Shown here in pieces: positions 5,681 through 5,818 of a stretch of 5,818 bases of DNA; position 1 is the first letter of the stretch, and every line of letters starts with the position of its first letter. The stretch comes from Burkholderiales bacterium (GTDB lineage Bacteria > Pseudomonadota > Gammaproteobacteria > Burkholderiales > CAIKXV01): contig JAIENF010000634.1 of assembly GCA_019751575.1 (NCBI GenBank), forward strand, positions 1 through 5,818, given 5' to 3'. The position numbers and the translations under genes were made by a program. Under the pieces are notes generated by a model, which did no database searches, had not been told where the DNA came from, and worked only from the letters and a program-made list of their open reading frames with translations.

Positions 5681-5818
5681 GTCCAGGCGGGCTGTTTAGA
5701 CAGGCGGAGGATGGGGCGCTGCCGTTGTGATTGCGTGACTGGAACGTGACGCTTTGGAGAAGGGCGGTGCATGTGCCTCGCAGCCTCCGGCGGCATCGAC
5801 CCTGGCGCGGGCCGATCC
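5681..5818. other. Region upstream of olsB to the window edge, with a CGTGAC direct repeat and a possible plus-strand gene start
   Basis: CGTGAC occurs twice in direct orientation (5734-5739 and 5745-5750), 11 bases apart start to start, about one helical turn, which could be a regulator site. On the plus strand GGAGAAGGG (5756-5764) precedes an ATG at 5771 whose frame stays open for 16 codons to the edge (beginning MCLAASGGIDPG). I do not recognise this peptide and it is too short to call a gene. I found no convincing promoter for olsB. Confidence 0.3.

Noticed and set aside
4886..5749. Plus-strand open frame of 287 codons across olsB.
   Set aside because: It is a shadow of the OlsB coding strand, with no recognisable domain or ribosome binding site.
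5696..5818. Minus-strand frame open from the right edge to a TAA at 5698-5696, as the tail of an upstream gene.
   Set aside because: Its 40 residues are low-complexity and match nothing I recognise; GC-rich DNA often gives such frames.

Overview
The window is strongly GC-rich and reads as a chromosomal stretch of a betaproteobacterium, most likely in the Burkholderiales. The support is protein character (ornithine carbamoyltransferase, MurJ and S20 all look betaproteobacterial), a Bug-family (TctC-type) periplasmic binding protein, which is a family greatly expanded in Burkholderiales, and the rpsT/murJ/arg neighbourhood. The assignment is from recalled family features, not from a database search. 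Most of the window is ordinary core metabolism, and I see no defence system, CRISPR array, tRNA, rRNA or complete mobile element.

Layout from left to right: (1) 1-334, minus strand: N-terminal part of a Bug-family solute-binding protein with a signal peptide, running off the left edge. (2) 390-434: a compact nest of palindromes and direct repeats that looks like a dispersed REP-type element. (3) 439-2564, minus strand: an argD-argF operon (acetylornithine aminotransferase, then ornithine carbamoyltransferase, 26 bases apart). (4) 2565-2911: a 347-base gap with no convincing gene, but with an intrinsic terminator on the minus strand, a weak promoter just upstream of it, and a hairpin close behind rpsT. 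(5) 2912-3175, minus strand: rpsT (ribosomal protein S20) with a GTG start. Its leader carries three 15-base tandem repeats and its sigma-70-type promoter abuts the murJ start. (6) 3334-4872, plus strand: murJ, the lipid II flippase, with its key residues intact. (7) 4883-5680, minus strand: an OlsB-type ornithine N-acyltransferase, ending 10 bases from the murJ stop. (8) 5681-5818: non-coding or the very start of another gene.

Functionally, ArgD makes N-acetylornithine, the precursor of ornithine, and ArgF consumes ornithine towards citrulline and arginine. The OlsB homologue is predicted to consume ornithine for ornithine lipids. rpsT and murJ are divergent housekeeping genes sharing a regulatory interval. 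The points most worth a second look are non-coding: the terminator upstream of argD, the 15-base tandem array in the rpsT leader, the overlap of the rpsT promoter with the murJ start region, and the palindromic element between argF and the transporter gene.
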